From positions 19,188,476 through 19,252,475 of the forward strand of contig OZ059894.1 of NCBI GenBank assembly GCA_964057225.1: a stretch of 64,000 bases of DNA, given 5' to 3'. The DNA comes from Auanema rhodensis. Lineage: Eukaryota; Nematoda; Chromadorea; Rhabditida; Rhabditidae. Below, in pieces: positions 1 to 10,527 of the stretch (position 1 is the first letter of the stretch; every line of letters begins with the position of its first letter). Under the pieces are notes generated by a model. That model was not told the origin of the DNA. It saw only the letters and a list, made by a program, of their open reading frames with translations, and did no database searches. Position numbers and translations under genes: made by a program.

Positions 1-350
1 AAGACGATGGACAATGTTATTCAACGAAAAAATTAATTCTTCAGGGTGAAAATCGAGGATATAACTGTGAACTTATATCAGTTGATATCTCGGTGCATTT
101 TTAAGCTAGCGCAAATCTGATAACACAGATCGACGCAGCTTAAAAATCCGCATCGAATGCACTATACTACATTGAGAAACGCTTAATACAAAAATTAGTT
201 ATGATCGTTTGAAAAATGATGCATTAGTGTATGTTGAGTTTCCATGTACACTCAACATTGCTTCCAAAAACATTTTGACAAAAATTTTTTCGAAAAATTT
301 CAAAATAATTTAGCAAAAAGTAGATGTTTTTAGATTCCAATTTTAAGATA
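1..350 (+). repeat. Monomer 1, probable chimera of two subtypes
   Basis: The left part carries GATATAACT, as in the units starting at 1404 and 3158. The right end carries the rare tail CCAATTTTAAGATA, otherwise seen only at the ends of the units starting at 1755 and 3509. It lacks the TTGAGC variant that goes with GATATAACT in those units. The simplest reading is an unequal exchange inside the monomer that joined two members of the neighbouring 5-mer. The 350-bp length goes with the tail variant. Confidence 0.55.
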
Positions 351-758
351 AAGACGATGGACAATGTTATTCAACGAAAAAATTAATTCTTCAGGGTGAA
401 AATCGAGGATATAAGTGTGAACTTATATCAGTTGATATCTCGGTGCATTTTTAAGCTAGCGCAAATTTGATAACACAGATCGACGCAGCTTAAAAATCCG
501 CATCGAATGCACTATACTACATTGAGAAACGCTTAATACAAAAATTAGTTATGATCGTTTGAAAAATGATGCATTAGTGTATGTTGAGTTTCCATGTACA
601 CTCAACATTGCTTCCAAAAACATTTTGACAAAAATTTTTTCGAAAAATTTCAAAATAATTTAGCAAAAAGTAGATGTTTTTAGATTCTATTTTTCAAGGC
701 AAAGACGATGGACAATGTTATTCAACGAAAAAATTAATTCTTCAGGGTGAAAATCGAG

Positions 759-780
759 GATATAAGTGTGAACTTATATC
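759..780. repeat. Hairpin A: perfect 9-bp inverted repeat, 4-nt loop (monomer offset 58-79)
   Basis: GATATAAGT at 759-767 and ACTTATATC at 772-780 are exact reverse complements around the loop GTGA. The same structure recurs in most monomers. Known variants alter one arm only: GATATAACT (units starting 1, 1404, 3158), GATATACGT (units of the 15.4-20.7 kb HOR), ACTTTTATC (18.3-24.3 kb) and ACTTGTATA (56157-57209). Function is unknown. Short dyads are common in satellites and may extrude or guide exchange, which is inference here. Confidence 0.85.
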
Positions 781-789
781 AGTTGATAT
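776..789. repeat. Small palindrome overlapping hairpin A (monomer offset 75-88)
   Basis: ATATCA at 776-781 and TGATAT at 784-789 are reverse complements around GT. The left arm shares bases with the right arm of hairpin A, so the two structures are mutually exclusive. The EcoRV-type hexamer GATATC at offset 84-89 lies at its right edge and becomes GATACC in the 10.5-13.7 kb dimer block. Confidence 0.7.
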
Positions 790-797
790 CTCGGTGC

Positions 798-848
798 ATT
801 TTTAAGCTAGCGCAAATCTGATAACACAGATCGACGCAGCTTAAAAAT
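798..848. repeat. Dyad B: long imperfect inverted repeat (monomer offset 97-147)
   Basis: ATTTTTAAGCT (798-808) pairs perfectly over 11 bp with AGCTTAAAAAT (838-848). Inside it, GCG (810-812) pairs with CGC (835-837), and ATCTG (816-820) pairs with CAGAT (827-831) around the loop ATAACA. A one-base bulge and a 3x3 internal loop separate these stems. Outside it, GTGCAT at offset 93-98 and ATGCAC at 157-162 are also inverted. This is the largest dyad in the monomer, with 19 pairable positions in the core. The central segment is among the less variable parts of the unit. Changes seen are ATTTG for ATCTG, TTGAGCT for TTAAGCT, AGCTC for AGCTT and TTACAAA for TTAAAAA. Confidence 0.83.
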
Positions 849-931
849 CCGCATTGAATGCACTATACTACATTGAGAAACGCTTAATACAAAAATTAGT
901 TATGATCGTTTGAAAAATGATGCATTAGTGT

Positions 932-959
932 ATGTTGAGTTTCCATGTACACTCAACAT
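932..959. repeat. Hairpin C: 9-bp inverted repeat, 10-nt loop (monomer offset 231-258)
   Basis: ATGTTGAGT (932-940) and ACTCAACAT (951-959) are exact reverse complements, separated by TTCCATGTAC. A shifted pairing of GTGTA and TACAC around the same loop is also possible. This is the most invariant stretch of the monomer. I noticed only three kinds of change: TTTCGATG in two units near 14.63 and 16.03 kb, CTCAAAAT in three units near 6.57, 8.32 and 9.73 kb, and CCATATAC in two units near 62.02 and 63.42 kb. Such a conserved box could be a protein-binding site or merely reflect recent homogenisation. Confidence 0.85.
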
Positions 960-982
960 TGCTTCCAAAAACATTTTGACAA

Positions 983-1001
983 AAATTTTTTCGAAAAATT
1001 T
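983..1001. repeat. Palindrome D in the A/T-tract region (monomer offset 282-300)
   Basis: AAATTTTT (983-990) and AAAAATTT (994-1001) flank TCG, with the perfect core TTTTTCGAAAAA. It sits inside a run of A and T tracts from offset about 266 to 319. Variants include loss of the CG (TTTTTTCAAAAA, 10.4-13.3 kb), AAAATGTTTTCG (32-34, 38-42 and 45-51 kb), CGAGAAATTT (58-62 kb) and CGAAGAATTT once near 44.16 kb. The tract pattern suggests intrinsically bent DNA, which was not computed. Confidence 0.7.
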
Positions 1002-3858
1002 CAAAATAATTTAGCAAAAAGTAGATGTTTTTAGATTCCATTTTTCAAGGCAAAGACGATGGACAATGTTATTCAACGAAAAAATTAATTCTTCAGGGTG
1101 AAAATCGAGGATATAAGTGTGAACTTATATCAGTTGATATCTCGGTGCATTTTTAAGCTAGCGCAAATCTGATAACACAGATCGACGCAGCTTAAAAATT
1201 CGCATTGAATGCACTATACTACATTGAGAAACGCTTAATACAAAAATTAGTTATGATCGTTTGAAAAATGATGCATTAGTGTATGTTGAGTTTCCATGTA
1301 CACTCAACATTGCTTCCAAAAACATTTTGACAAAAATTTTTTCGAAAAATTTCAAAATAATTTAGCAAAAAGTAGATGTTTTTAGATTCCATTTTTCAAG
1401 GCAAAGACGATGGACAATGTTATTCAACGAAAAAATTAATTCTTCAGGGTGAAAATCGAGGATATAACTGTGAACTTATATCAGTTGATATCTCGGTGCA
1501 TTTTTGAGCTAGCGCAAATCTGATAACACAGATCGACGCAGCTTAAAAATCCGCATCGAATGCACTATACTACATTGAGAAACGCTTAATACAAAAATTA
1601 GTTATGATCGTTTGAAAAATGATGCATTAGTGTATGTTGAGTTTCCATGTACACTCAACATTGCTTCCAAAAACATTTTGACAAAAATTTTTTCGAAAAA
1701 TTTCAAAATAATTTAGCAAAAAGTAGATGTTTTTAGATTCTATTTTTCAAGGCAAAGACGATGGACAATGTTATTCAACGAAAAAATTAATTCTTCAGGG
1801 TGAAAATCGAGGATATAAGTGTGAACTTATATCAGTTGATATCTCGGTGCATTTTTAAGCTAGCGCAAATCTGATAACACAGATCGACGCAGCTTAAAAA
1901 TTCGCATTGAATGCACTATACTACATTGAGAAACGCTTAATACAAAAATTAGTTATGATCGTTTGAAAAATGATGCATTAGTGTATGTTGAGTTTCCATG
2001 TACACTCAACATTGCTTCCAAAAACATTTTGACAAAAATTTTTTCGAAAAATTTCAAAATAATTTAGCAAAAAGTAGATGTTTTTAGATTCCAATTTTAA
2101 GATAAAGACGATGGACAATGTTATTCAACGAAAAAATTAATTCTTCAGGGTGAAAATCGAGGATATAAGTGTGAACTTATATCAGTTGATATCTCGGTGC
2201 ATTTTTAAGCTAGCGCAAATTTGATAACACAGATCGACGCAGCTTAAAAATCCGCATCGAATGCACTATACTACATTGAGAAACGCTTAATACAAAAATT
2301 AGTTATGATCGTTTGAAAAATGATGCATTAGTGTATGTTGAGTTTCCATGTACACTCAACATTGCTTCCAAAAACATTTTGACAAAAATTTTTTCGAAAA
2401 ATTTCAAAATAATTTAGCAAAAAGTAGATGTTTTTAGATTCTATTTTTCAAGGCAAAGACGATGGACAATGTTATTCAACGAAAAAATTAATTCTTCAGG
2501 GTGAAAATCGAGGATATAAGTGTGAACTTATATCAGTTGATATCTCGGTGCATTTTTAAGCTAGCGCAAATCTGATAACACAGATCGACGCAGCTTAAAA
2601 ATCCGCATTGAATGCACTATACTACATTGAGAAACGCTTAATACAAAAATTAGTTATGATCGTTTGAAAAATGATGCATTAGTGTATGTTGAGTTTCCAT
2701 GTACACTCAACATTGCTTCCAAAAACATTTTGACAAAAATTTTTTCGAAAAATTTCAAAATAATTTAGCAAAAAGTAGATGTTTTTAGATTCCATTTTTC
2801 AAGGCAAAGACGATGGACAATGTTATTCAACGAAAAAATTAATTCTTCAGGGTGAAAATCGAGGATATAAGTGTGAACTTATATCAGTTGATATCTCGGT
2901 GCATTTTTAAGCTAGCGCAAATCTGATAACACAGATCGACGCAGCTTAAAAATCCGCATCGAATGCACTATACTACATTGAGAAACGCTTAATACAAAAA
3001 TTAGTTATGATCGTTTGAAAAATGATGCATTAGTGTATGTTGAGTTTCCATGTACACTCAACATTGCTTCCAAAAACATTTTGACAAAAATTTTTTCGAA
3101 AAATTTCAAAATAATTTAGCAAAAAGTAGATGTTTTTAGATTCCATTTTTCAAGGCAAAGACGATGGACAATGTTATTCAACGAAAAAATTAATTCTTCA
3201 GGGTGAAAATCGAGGATATAACTGTGAACTTATATCAGTTGATATCTCGGTGCATTTTTGAGCTAGCGCAAATCTGATAACACAGATCGACGCAGCTTAA
3301 AAATCCGCATCGAATGCACTATACTACATTGAGAAACGCTTAATACAAAAATTAGTTATGATCGTTTGAAAAATGATGCATTAGTGTATGTTGAGTTTCC
3401 ATGTACACTCAACATTGCTTCCAAAAACATTTTGACAAAAATTTTTTCGAAAAATTTCAAAATAATTTAGCAAAAAGTAGATGTTTTTAGATTCTATTTT
3501 TCAAGGCAAAGACGATGGACAATGTTATTCAACGAAAAAATTAATTCTTCAGGGTGAAAATCGAGGATATAAGTGTGAACTTATATCAGTTGATATCTCG
3601 GTGCATTTTTAAGCTAGCGCAAATCTGATAACACAGATCGACGCAGCTTAAAAATTCGCATTGAATGCACTATACTACATTGAGAAACGCTTAATACAAA
3701 AATTAGTTATGATCGTTTGAAAAATGATGCATTAGTGTATGTTGAGTTTCCATGTACACTCAACATTGCTTCCAAAAACATTTTGACAAAAATTTTTTCG
3801 AAAAATTTCAAAATAATTTAGCAAAAAGTAGATGTTTTTAGATTCCAATTTTAAGATA

Positions 3859-4560
3859 AAGACGATGGACAATGTTATTCAACGAAAAAATTAATTCTTC
3901 AGGGTGAAAATCGAGGATATAAGTGTGAACTTATGTCAGTTGATATCTCGGTGCATTTTTAAGCTAGCGCAAATCTGATAACACAGATCGACGCAGCTTA
4001 AAAATCCGCATCGAATGCACTATACTACATTGAGAAACGCTTAATACAAAAATTAGTTATCATCGTTTGAAAAATGATGCATTAGTGTATGTTGAGTTTC
4101 CATGTACACTCAACATTGCTTCCAAAAACAATTTGACAAAAATTTTTTCGAAAAATTTCAAAATAATTTAGCAAAAAGTAGATGTTTTTAGATTCCTTTT
4201 TTTAAGGCAAAGACGATGGACAATGTTATTCAACGAAAAAATTAATTCTTCAGGGTGAAAATCGAGGATATAAGTGTGAACTTATATCAGTTGATATCTC
4301 GGTGCATTTTTAAGCTAGCGCAAATCTGATAACACAGATCGACGCAGCTTACAACTCCGCATCGAATGCACTATACTACATTGAGAAACGCTTAATACAG
4401 AAATTAGTTACGATCGTTTGAAAAATGATCCATTAGTGTATGTTGAGTTTCCATGTACACTCAACATTGCTTCCAAAAACATTTTGACAAAAATTTTTTC
4501 GAAAAATTTCAAAATAAATTAGCAAAAAGTAGATGTTTTTAGATTTCTTTTTTCAAGGCA
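3859..4560 (+). repeat. Two transitional monomers between HOR blocks A and B
   Basis: Unit 3859-4209 has private changes (TTATGTCAG, TTATCATCG, CAATTTGAC) and the C-to-T tail of the type seen at 5965 and 7720. Unit 4210-4560 has TTACAACTCC, CAGAAATT, TTACGATCG and GATCCATT with the tail GATTTCTTTTTT, so it resembles the fifth member (6667) of block B. They look like a degraded end of block B. Confidence 0.7.
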
Positions 4561-7500
4561 AAGACGATGGACAATGTTATTCAACGAAAAAATTAATTCT
4601 TCAGGGTGAAAATCGAGGATATAAGTGTGAACTTATATCAGTTGATATCTCGGTGCATTTTTAAGCTAGCGCAAATTTGATAACACAGATCGACGCAGCT
4701 TAAAAATCCGCATCGAATGCACTATACTACATTGAGAAACGCTTAATACAAAAATTAGTTATGATCGTTTGAAAAATGATCCATTAGTGTATGTTGAGTT
4801 TCCATGTACACTCAACATTGCTTCCAAAAACATTTTGACAAAAAATTTTTCGAAAAATTTCAAAATAAATTAGCAAAAAGTAGATGTTTTTAGATTCCTT
4901 TTTTCAAGGCAAAGACGATGGACAATGTTATTCAACGAAAAAATTAATTATTCAGGGTGAAAATCGAGGATATAAGTGTGAACTTATATCAGTTGATATC
5001 TCGGTGCATTTTTAAGCTAGCGCAAATCTGATAACACAGATCGACGCAGCTTACAAATCCGCATCGAATGCACTATACTACATTGAGAAACGCTTAATAC
5101 AAAAATTAGTTATGATCGTTTGAAAAATGATCCATTAGTGTATGTTGAGTTTCCATGTACACTCAACATTGCTTCCAAAAACATTTTGACAAAAATTTTT
5201 TCGAAAAATTTCAAAATAAATTAGCAAAAAGTAGATGTTTTTAGATTTCTTTTTTCAAGGCAAAGACGATGGACAATGTTATTCAACGAAAAAATTAATT
5301 CTTCAGGGTGAAAATCGAGGATATAAGTGTGAACTTATATCAGTTGATATCTCGGTGCATTTTTAAGCTAGCGCAAATTTGATAACACAGATCGACGCAG
5401 CTTAAAAATCCGCATCGAATGCACTATACTACATTGAGAAACGCTTAATACAAAAATTAGTTATGATCGTTTGAAAAATGATCCATTAGTGTATGTTGAG
5501 TTTCCATGTACACTCAACATTGCTTCCAAAAACATTTTGACAAAAAATTTTTCGAAAAATTTCAAAATAAATTAGCAAAAAGTAGATGTTTTTAGATTCC
5601 TTTTTTCAAGGCAAAGACGATGGACAATGTTATTCAACGAAAAAATTAATTCTTCAGGGTGAAAATCGAGGATATAAGTGTGAACTTATATCAGTTGATA
5701 TCTCGGTGCATTTTTAAGCTAGCGCAAATCTGATAACACAGATCGACGCAGCTTACAAATCCGCATCGAATGCACTATACTACATTGAGAAACGCTTAAT
5801 ACAAAAATTAGTTATGATCGTTTGAAAAATGATCCATTAGTGTATGTTGAGTTTCCATGTACACTCAACATTGCTTCCAAAAACATTTTGACAAAAATTT
5901 TTTCGAAAAATTTCAAAATAAATTAGCAAAAAGTAGATGTTTTTAGATTCCTTTTTTCAAGGCAAAGACGATGGACAATGTTATTCAACGAAAAAATTAA
6001 TTCTTCAGGGTGAAAATCGAGGATATAAGTGTGAACTTATATCAGTTGATATCTCGGTGCATTTTTAAGCTAGCGCAAATCTGATAACACAGATCGACGC
6101 AGCTTACAAATCCGCATCGAATGCACTATACTACATTGAGAAACGCTTAATACAAAAATTAGTTATGATCGTTTGAAAAATGATGCATTAGTGTATGTTG
6201 AGTTTCCATGTACACTCAACATTGCTTCCAAAAACATTTTGACAAAAATTTTTTCGAAAAATTTCAAAATAATTTAGCAAAAAGTAGATGTTTTTAGATT
6301 CCTTTTTTTAAGGCAAAGACGATGGACAATGTTATTCAACGAAAAAATTAATTCTTCAGGGTGAAAATCGAGGATATAAGTGTGAACTTATATCAGTTGA
6401 TATCTCGGTGCATTTTTAAGCTAGCGCAAATCTGATAACACAGATCGACGCAGCTCAAAAATCCGCATCGAATACACTATACTACATTGAGAAACGCTTA
6501 ATACAGAAATTAGTTATGATCGTTTGAAAAATGATGCATTAGTGTATGTTGAGTTTCCATGTACACTCAAAATTGCTTCCAAAAACATTTTGACAAAAAT
6601 TTTTTCGAAAAATTTCAAAATAAATTAGCAAAAAGTAGATGTTTTTAGATTCCTTTTTTCAAGGCAAAGACGATGGACAATGTTATTCAACGAAAAAATT
6701 AATTCTTCAGGGTGAAAATCGAGGATATAAGTGTGAACTTATATCAGTTGATATCTCGGTGCATTTTTAAGCTAGCGCAAATCTGATAACACAGATCGAC
6801 GCAGCTTACAAATCCGCATCGAATGCACTATACTACATTGAGAAACGCTTAATACAGAAATTAGTTATGATCGTTTGAAAAATGATCCATTAGTGTATGT
6901 TGAGTTTCCATGTACACTCAACATTGCTTCCAAAAACATTTTGACAAAAATTTTTTCGAAAAATTTCAAAATAAATTAGCAAAAAGTAGATGTTTTTAGA
7001 TTTCTTTTTTCAAGGCAAAGACGATGGACAATGTTATTCAACGAAAAAATTAATTCTTCAGGGTGAAAATCGAGGATATAAGTGTGAACTTATATCAGTT
7101 GATATCTCGGTGCATTTTTAAGCTAGCGCAAATTTGATAACACAGATCGACGCAGCTTAAAAATCCGCATCGAATGCACTATACTACATTGAGAAACGCT
7201 TAATACAAAAATTAGTTATGATCGTTTGAAAAATGATCCATTAGTGTATGTTGAGTTTCCATGTACACTCAACATTGCTTCCAAAAACATTTTGACAAAA
7301 AATTTTTCGAAAAATTTCAAAATAAATTAGCAAAAAGTAGATGTTTTTAGATTCCTTTTTTCAAGGCAAAGACGATGGACAATGTTATTCAACGAAAAAA
7401 TTAATTCTTCAGGGTGAAAATCGAGGATATAAGTGTGAACTTATATCAGTTGATATCTCGGTGCATTTTTAAGCTAGCGCAAATCTGATAACACAGATCG

Positions 7501-9825
7501 ACGCAGCTTACAAATCCGCATCGAATGCACTATACTACATTGAGAAACGCTTAATACAAAAATTAGTTATGATCGTTTGAAAAATGATCCATTAGTGTAT
7601 GTTGAGTTTCCATGTACACTCAACATTGCTTCCAAAAACATTTTGACAAAAATTTTTTCGAAAAATTTCAAAATAAATTAGCAAAAAGTAGATGTTTTTA
7701 GATTCCTTTTTTCAAGGCAAAGACGATGGACAATGTTATTCAACGAAAAAATTAATTCTTCAGGGTGAAAATCGAGGATATAAGTGTGAACTTATATCAG
7801 TTGATATCTCGGTGCATTTTTAAGCTAGCGCAAATCTGATAACACAGATCGACGCAGCTTACAAATCCGCATCGAATGCACTATACTACATTGAGAAACG
7901 CTTAATACAAAAATTAGTTATGATCGTTTGAAAAATGATGCATTAGTGTATGTTGAGTTTCCATGTACACTCAACATTGCTTCCAAAAACATTTTGACAA
8001 AAATTTTTTCGAAAAATTTCAAAATAATTTAGCAAAAAGTAGATGTTTTTAGATTCCTTTTTTTAAGGCAAAGACGATGGACAATGTTATTCAACGAAAA
8101 AATTAATTCTTCAGGGTGAAAATCGAGGATATAAGTGTGAACTTATATCAGTTGATATCTCGGTGCATTTTTAAGCTAGCGCAAATCTGATAACACAGAT
8201 CGACGCAGCTTACAAATCCGCATCGAATGCACTATACTACATTGAGAAACGCTTAATACAGAAATTAGTTATGATCGTTTGAAAAATGATGCATTAGTGT
8301 ATGTTGAGTTTCCATGTACACTCAAAATTGCTTCCAAAAACATTTTGACAAAAATTTTTTTGAAAAATTTCAAAATAAATTAGCAAAAAGTAGATGTTTT
8401 TAGATTCCTTTTTTCAAGGCAAAGACGATGGACAATGTTATTCAACGAAAAAATTAATTCTTCAGGGTGAAAATCGAGGATATAAGTGTGAACTTATATC
8501 AGTTGATATCTCGGTGCATTTTTAAGCTAGCGCAAATCTGATAACACAGATCGACGCAGCTTACAAATCCGCATCGAATGCACTATACTACATTGAGAAA
8601 CGCTTAATACAAAAATTAGTTATGATCGTTTGAAAAATGATCCATTAGTGTATGTTGAGTTTCCATGTACACTCAACATTGCTTCCAAAAACATTTTGAC
8701 AAAAAATTTTTCGAAAAATTTCAAAATAAATTAGCAAAAAGTAGATGTTTTTAGATTCCTTTTTTCAAGGCAAAGACGATGGACAATGTTATTCAACGAA
8801 AAAATTAATTCTTCAGGGTGAAAATCGAGGATATAAGTGTGAACTTATATCAGTTGATATCTCGGTGCATTTTTAAGCTAGCGCAAATCTGATAACACAG
8901 ATCGACGCAGCTTACAAATCCGCATCGAATGCACTATACTACATTGAGAAACGCTTAATACAAAAATTAGTTATGATCGTTTGAAAAATGATCCATTAGT
9001 GTATGTTGAGTTTCCATGTACACTCAACATTGCTTCCAAAAACATTTTGACAAAAATTTTTTCGAAAAATTTCAAAATAAATTAGCAAAAAGTAGATGTT
9101 TTTAGATTCCTTTTTTCAAGGAAAAGACGATGGACAATGTTATTCAACGAAAAAATTAATTCTTCAGGGTGAAAATCGAGGATATAAGTGTGAACTTATA
9201 TCAGTTGATATCTCGGTGCATTTTTAAGCTAGCGCAAATCTGATAACACAGATCGACGCAGCTTACAAATCCGCATCGAATGCACTATACTACATTGAGA
9301 AACGCTTAATACAAAAATTAGTTATGATCGTTTGAAAAATGATGCATTAGTGTATGTTGAGTTTCCATGTACACTCAACATTGCTTCCAAAAACATTTTG
9401 ACAAAAATTTTTTCGAAAAATTTCAAAATAATTTAGCAAAAAGTAGATGTTTTTAGATTCCTTTTTTTAAGGCAAAGACGATGGACAATGTTATTCAACG
9501 AAAAAATTAATTCTTCAGGGTGAAAATCGAGGATATAAGTGTGAACTTATATCAGTTGATATCTCGGTGCATTTTTAAGCTAGCGCAAATCTGATAACAC
9601 AGATCGACGCAGCTTACAAATCCGCATCGAATGCACTATACTACATTGAGAAACGCTTAATACAGAAATTAGTTATGATCGTTTGAAAAATGATGCATTA
9701 GTGTATGTTGAGTTTCCATGTACACTCAAAATTGCTTCCAAAAACATTTTGACAAAAATTTTTTCGAAAAATTTCAAAATAAATTAGCAAAAAGTAGATG
9801 TTTTTAGATTCCTTTTTTCAAGGCA
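4561..9825 (+). repeat. HOR block B: 5-monomer repeat (1755 bp) with truncated copies
   Basis: Five subtypes can be followed. Alpha has GCAAATTTGA and AAAAAATTTTT (4561, 5263, 7018). Beta has TTACAAATCC and GATCCATT (4912, 5614, 7369, 8773). Gamma has the CTTTTTTTAAGG tail (5965, 7720, 9124). Delta has CAGAAATT and CTCAAAAT (6316, 8071, 9475). Epsilon has TTACAAATCC, CAGAAATT and GATTTC (6667). The order alpha-beta-gamma-delta-epsilon is complete at 5263-7017. A first copy is cut to two units (4561-5262). From 7018 a 1404-bp period appears because epsilon and alpha are fused in the unit starting at 8422. Confidence 0.85.
8422..8772 (+). repeat. Chimeric monomer: epsilon 5' part joined to alpha 3' part
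   Basis: The left part has TTACAAATCC (about 8562) as in epsilon units. The right part has AAAAATTAG at the site-191 position and the AAAAAATTTTT tract as in alpha units. The switch therefore lies between about 8565 and 8616. The fusion removes exactly one monomer from the 5-mer and explains why delta at 8071 and delta at 9475 are 1404 bp apart. Confidence 0.75.
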
Positions 9826-10527
9826 AAGACAATGGACAATGTTATTCAACGAAAAAATTAATTCTTCAGGGTGAAAATCGAGGATATAAGTGTGAACTTA
9901 TATCAGTTGATATCTCGGTGCATTTTTAAGCTAGCGCAAATCTGATAACACAGATCGACGCAGCTTAAAAATCCGCATCGAATGCACTATACTACATTGA
10001 GAAACGCTTAATACAAAAATTAGTTATGATCGTTTGAAAAATGATGCATTAGTGTATGTTGAGTTTCCATGTACACTCAACATTGCTTCCAAAAACATTT
10101 TGACAAAAATTTTTTCGAAAAATTTCAAAATAATTTAGCAATAAGTAGATGTTTTTAGATTCCATTTCTCAAGGCAAAGACGATGGACAATGTTATTCAA
10201 CGAAAAAATTAATTCTTCAGGGTGAAAATCGAGGATATAAGTGTGAACTTATATCAGTTGATATCTCGGTGCATTTTTAAGCTAGCGCAAATCTGATAAC
10301 ACAGATCGACGCAGCTTACAAATCCGCATCGAATGCACTATACTACATTGAGAAACGCTTAATACAAAAATTAGTTATGATCGTTTGAAAAATGATGCAT
10401 TAGTGTATGTTGAGTTTCCATGTACACTCAACATTGCTTCCAAAAACATTTTGACAAAAATTTTTTCAAAAAATTTCAAAATAAATTTGCAAAAAGTAGA
10501 TGTTTTTAGATTTCTTTTTTCAAGGCA
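9826..10527 (+). repeat. Two transitional monomers between blocks B and C
   Basis: Unit 9826-10176 begins AAGACAATGG and carries AGCAATAAG and a CCATTTCTC tail, all private. Unit 10177-10527 has TTACAAATCC, TTTTTTCAAAAA instead of TTTTTTCGAAAA, and ATTTGC in place of ATTAGC. The last change removes a stop codon and creates a chance 63-codon open frame across the next monomer boundary. Confidence 0.75.

Larger units (their letters stand above)
702..1052 (+). repeat. Reference satellite monomer (351 bp)
   Basis: This unit is a good type copy for offsets. In order it holds: landmark AAGACGATGG at 1-10; ATTAATTCTTCAGGG around 32-46; hairpin A at 58-79; EcoRV-type GATATC at 84-89; GTGCAT at 93-98; dyad B at 97-147 with NheI-type GCTAGC at 105-110; ATGCAC at 157-162, an inverted match to 93-98; the variable triplet of sites 182/185/191; ATGCAT at 219-224, lost when site 221 is C; hairpin C at 231-258; A/T tracts at 266-319 with TTCGAA at 289-294; and a variable tail at 330-351. 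The chosen start is arbitrary because the array is circularly permutable. There is no 175-bp internal half-repeat that I can see, so the monomer does not look like a simple dimer of a shorter ancestor. Confidence 0.93.
351..3858 (+). repeat. HOR block A: two copies of a 5-monomer repeat (1754 bp each)
   Basis: Copies are 351-2104 and 2105-3858. Matching positions share diagnostic variants. The first unit has GCAAATTTGA, the second has CCGCATTGAATG, the fourth has GATATAACT with TTTTTGAGC, and the fifth has ATTCGCATTG and the CCAATTTTAAGATA tail. The third unit differs between copies (ATTCGCATTG at 1199 against ATCCGCATCG at 2950), so the copies are close but not identical. The tail deletion makes each copy 1754 rather than 1755 bp. 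Confidence 0.88.

Noticed and set aside
13-29. CENP-B-box-like sequence on the minus strand (TTTCGTTGAATAACATT)
   Set aside because: It matches the TTCG and the central A of the core pattern, but the required CGGG half is ACAT here. Without that half it does not meet the known binding requirement.
38-44. Possible hammerhead ribozyme core (CTGAAGA on the minus strand)
   Set aside because: Some satellites encode hammerheads, but the required GAAA element flanked by the three helices is not at a suitable distance, and the segment after CTGAAGA does not form a proper stem II.
983-1001. Heat-shock element in the TTCGAAAAATTTC segment
   Set aside because: TTC and GAA modules are present, but their spacing is zero or four bases instead of the two that heat-shock factor needs.
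6316-6666. AATAAA-type polyadenylation signals in units with ATAAATTAG
   Set aside because: The hexamer arises from a single A/T polymorphism in an A-rich tract and has no associated transcript structure.
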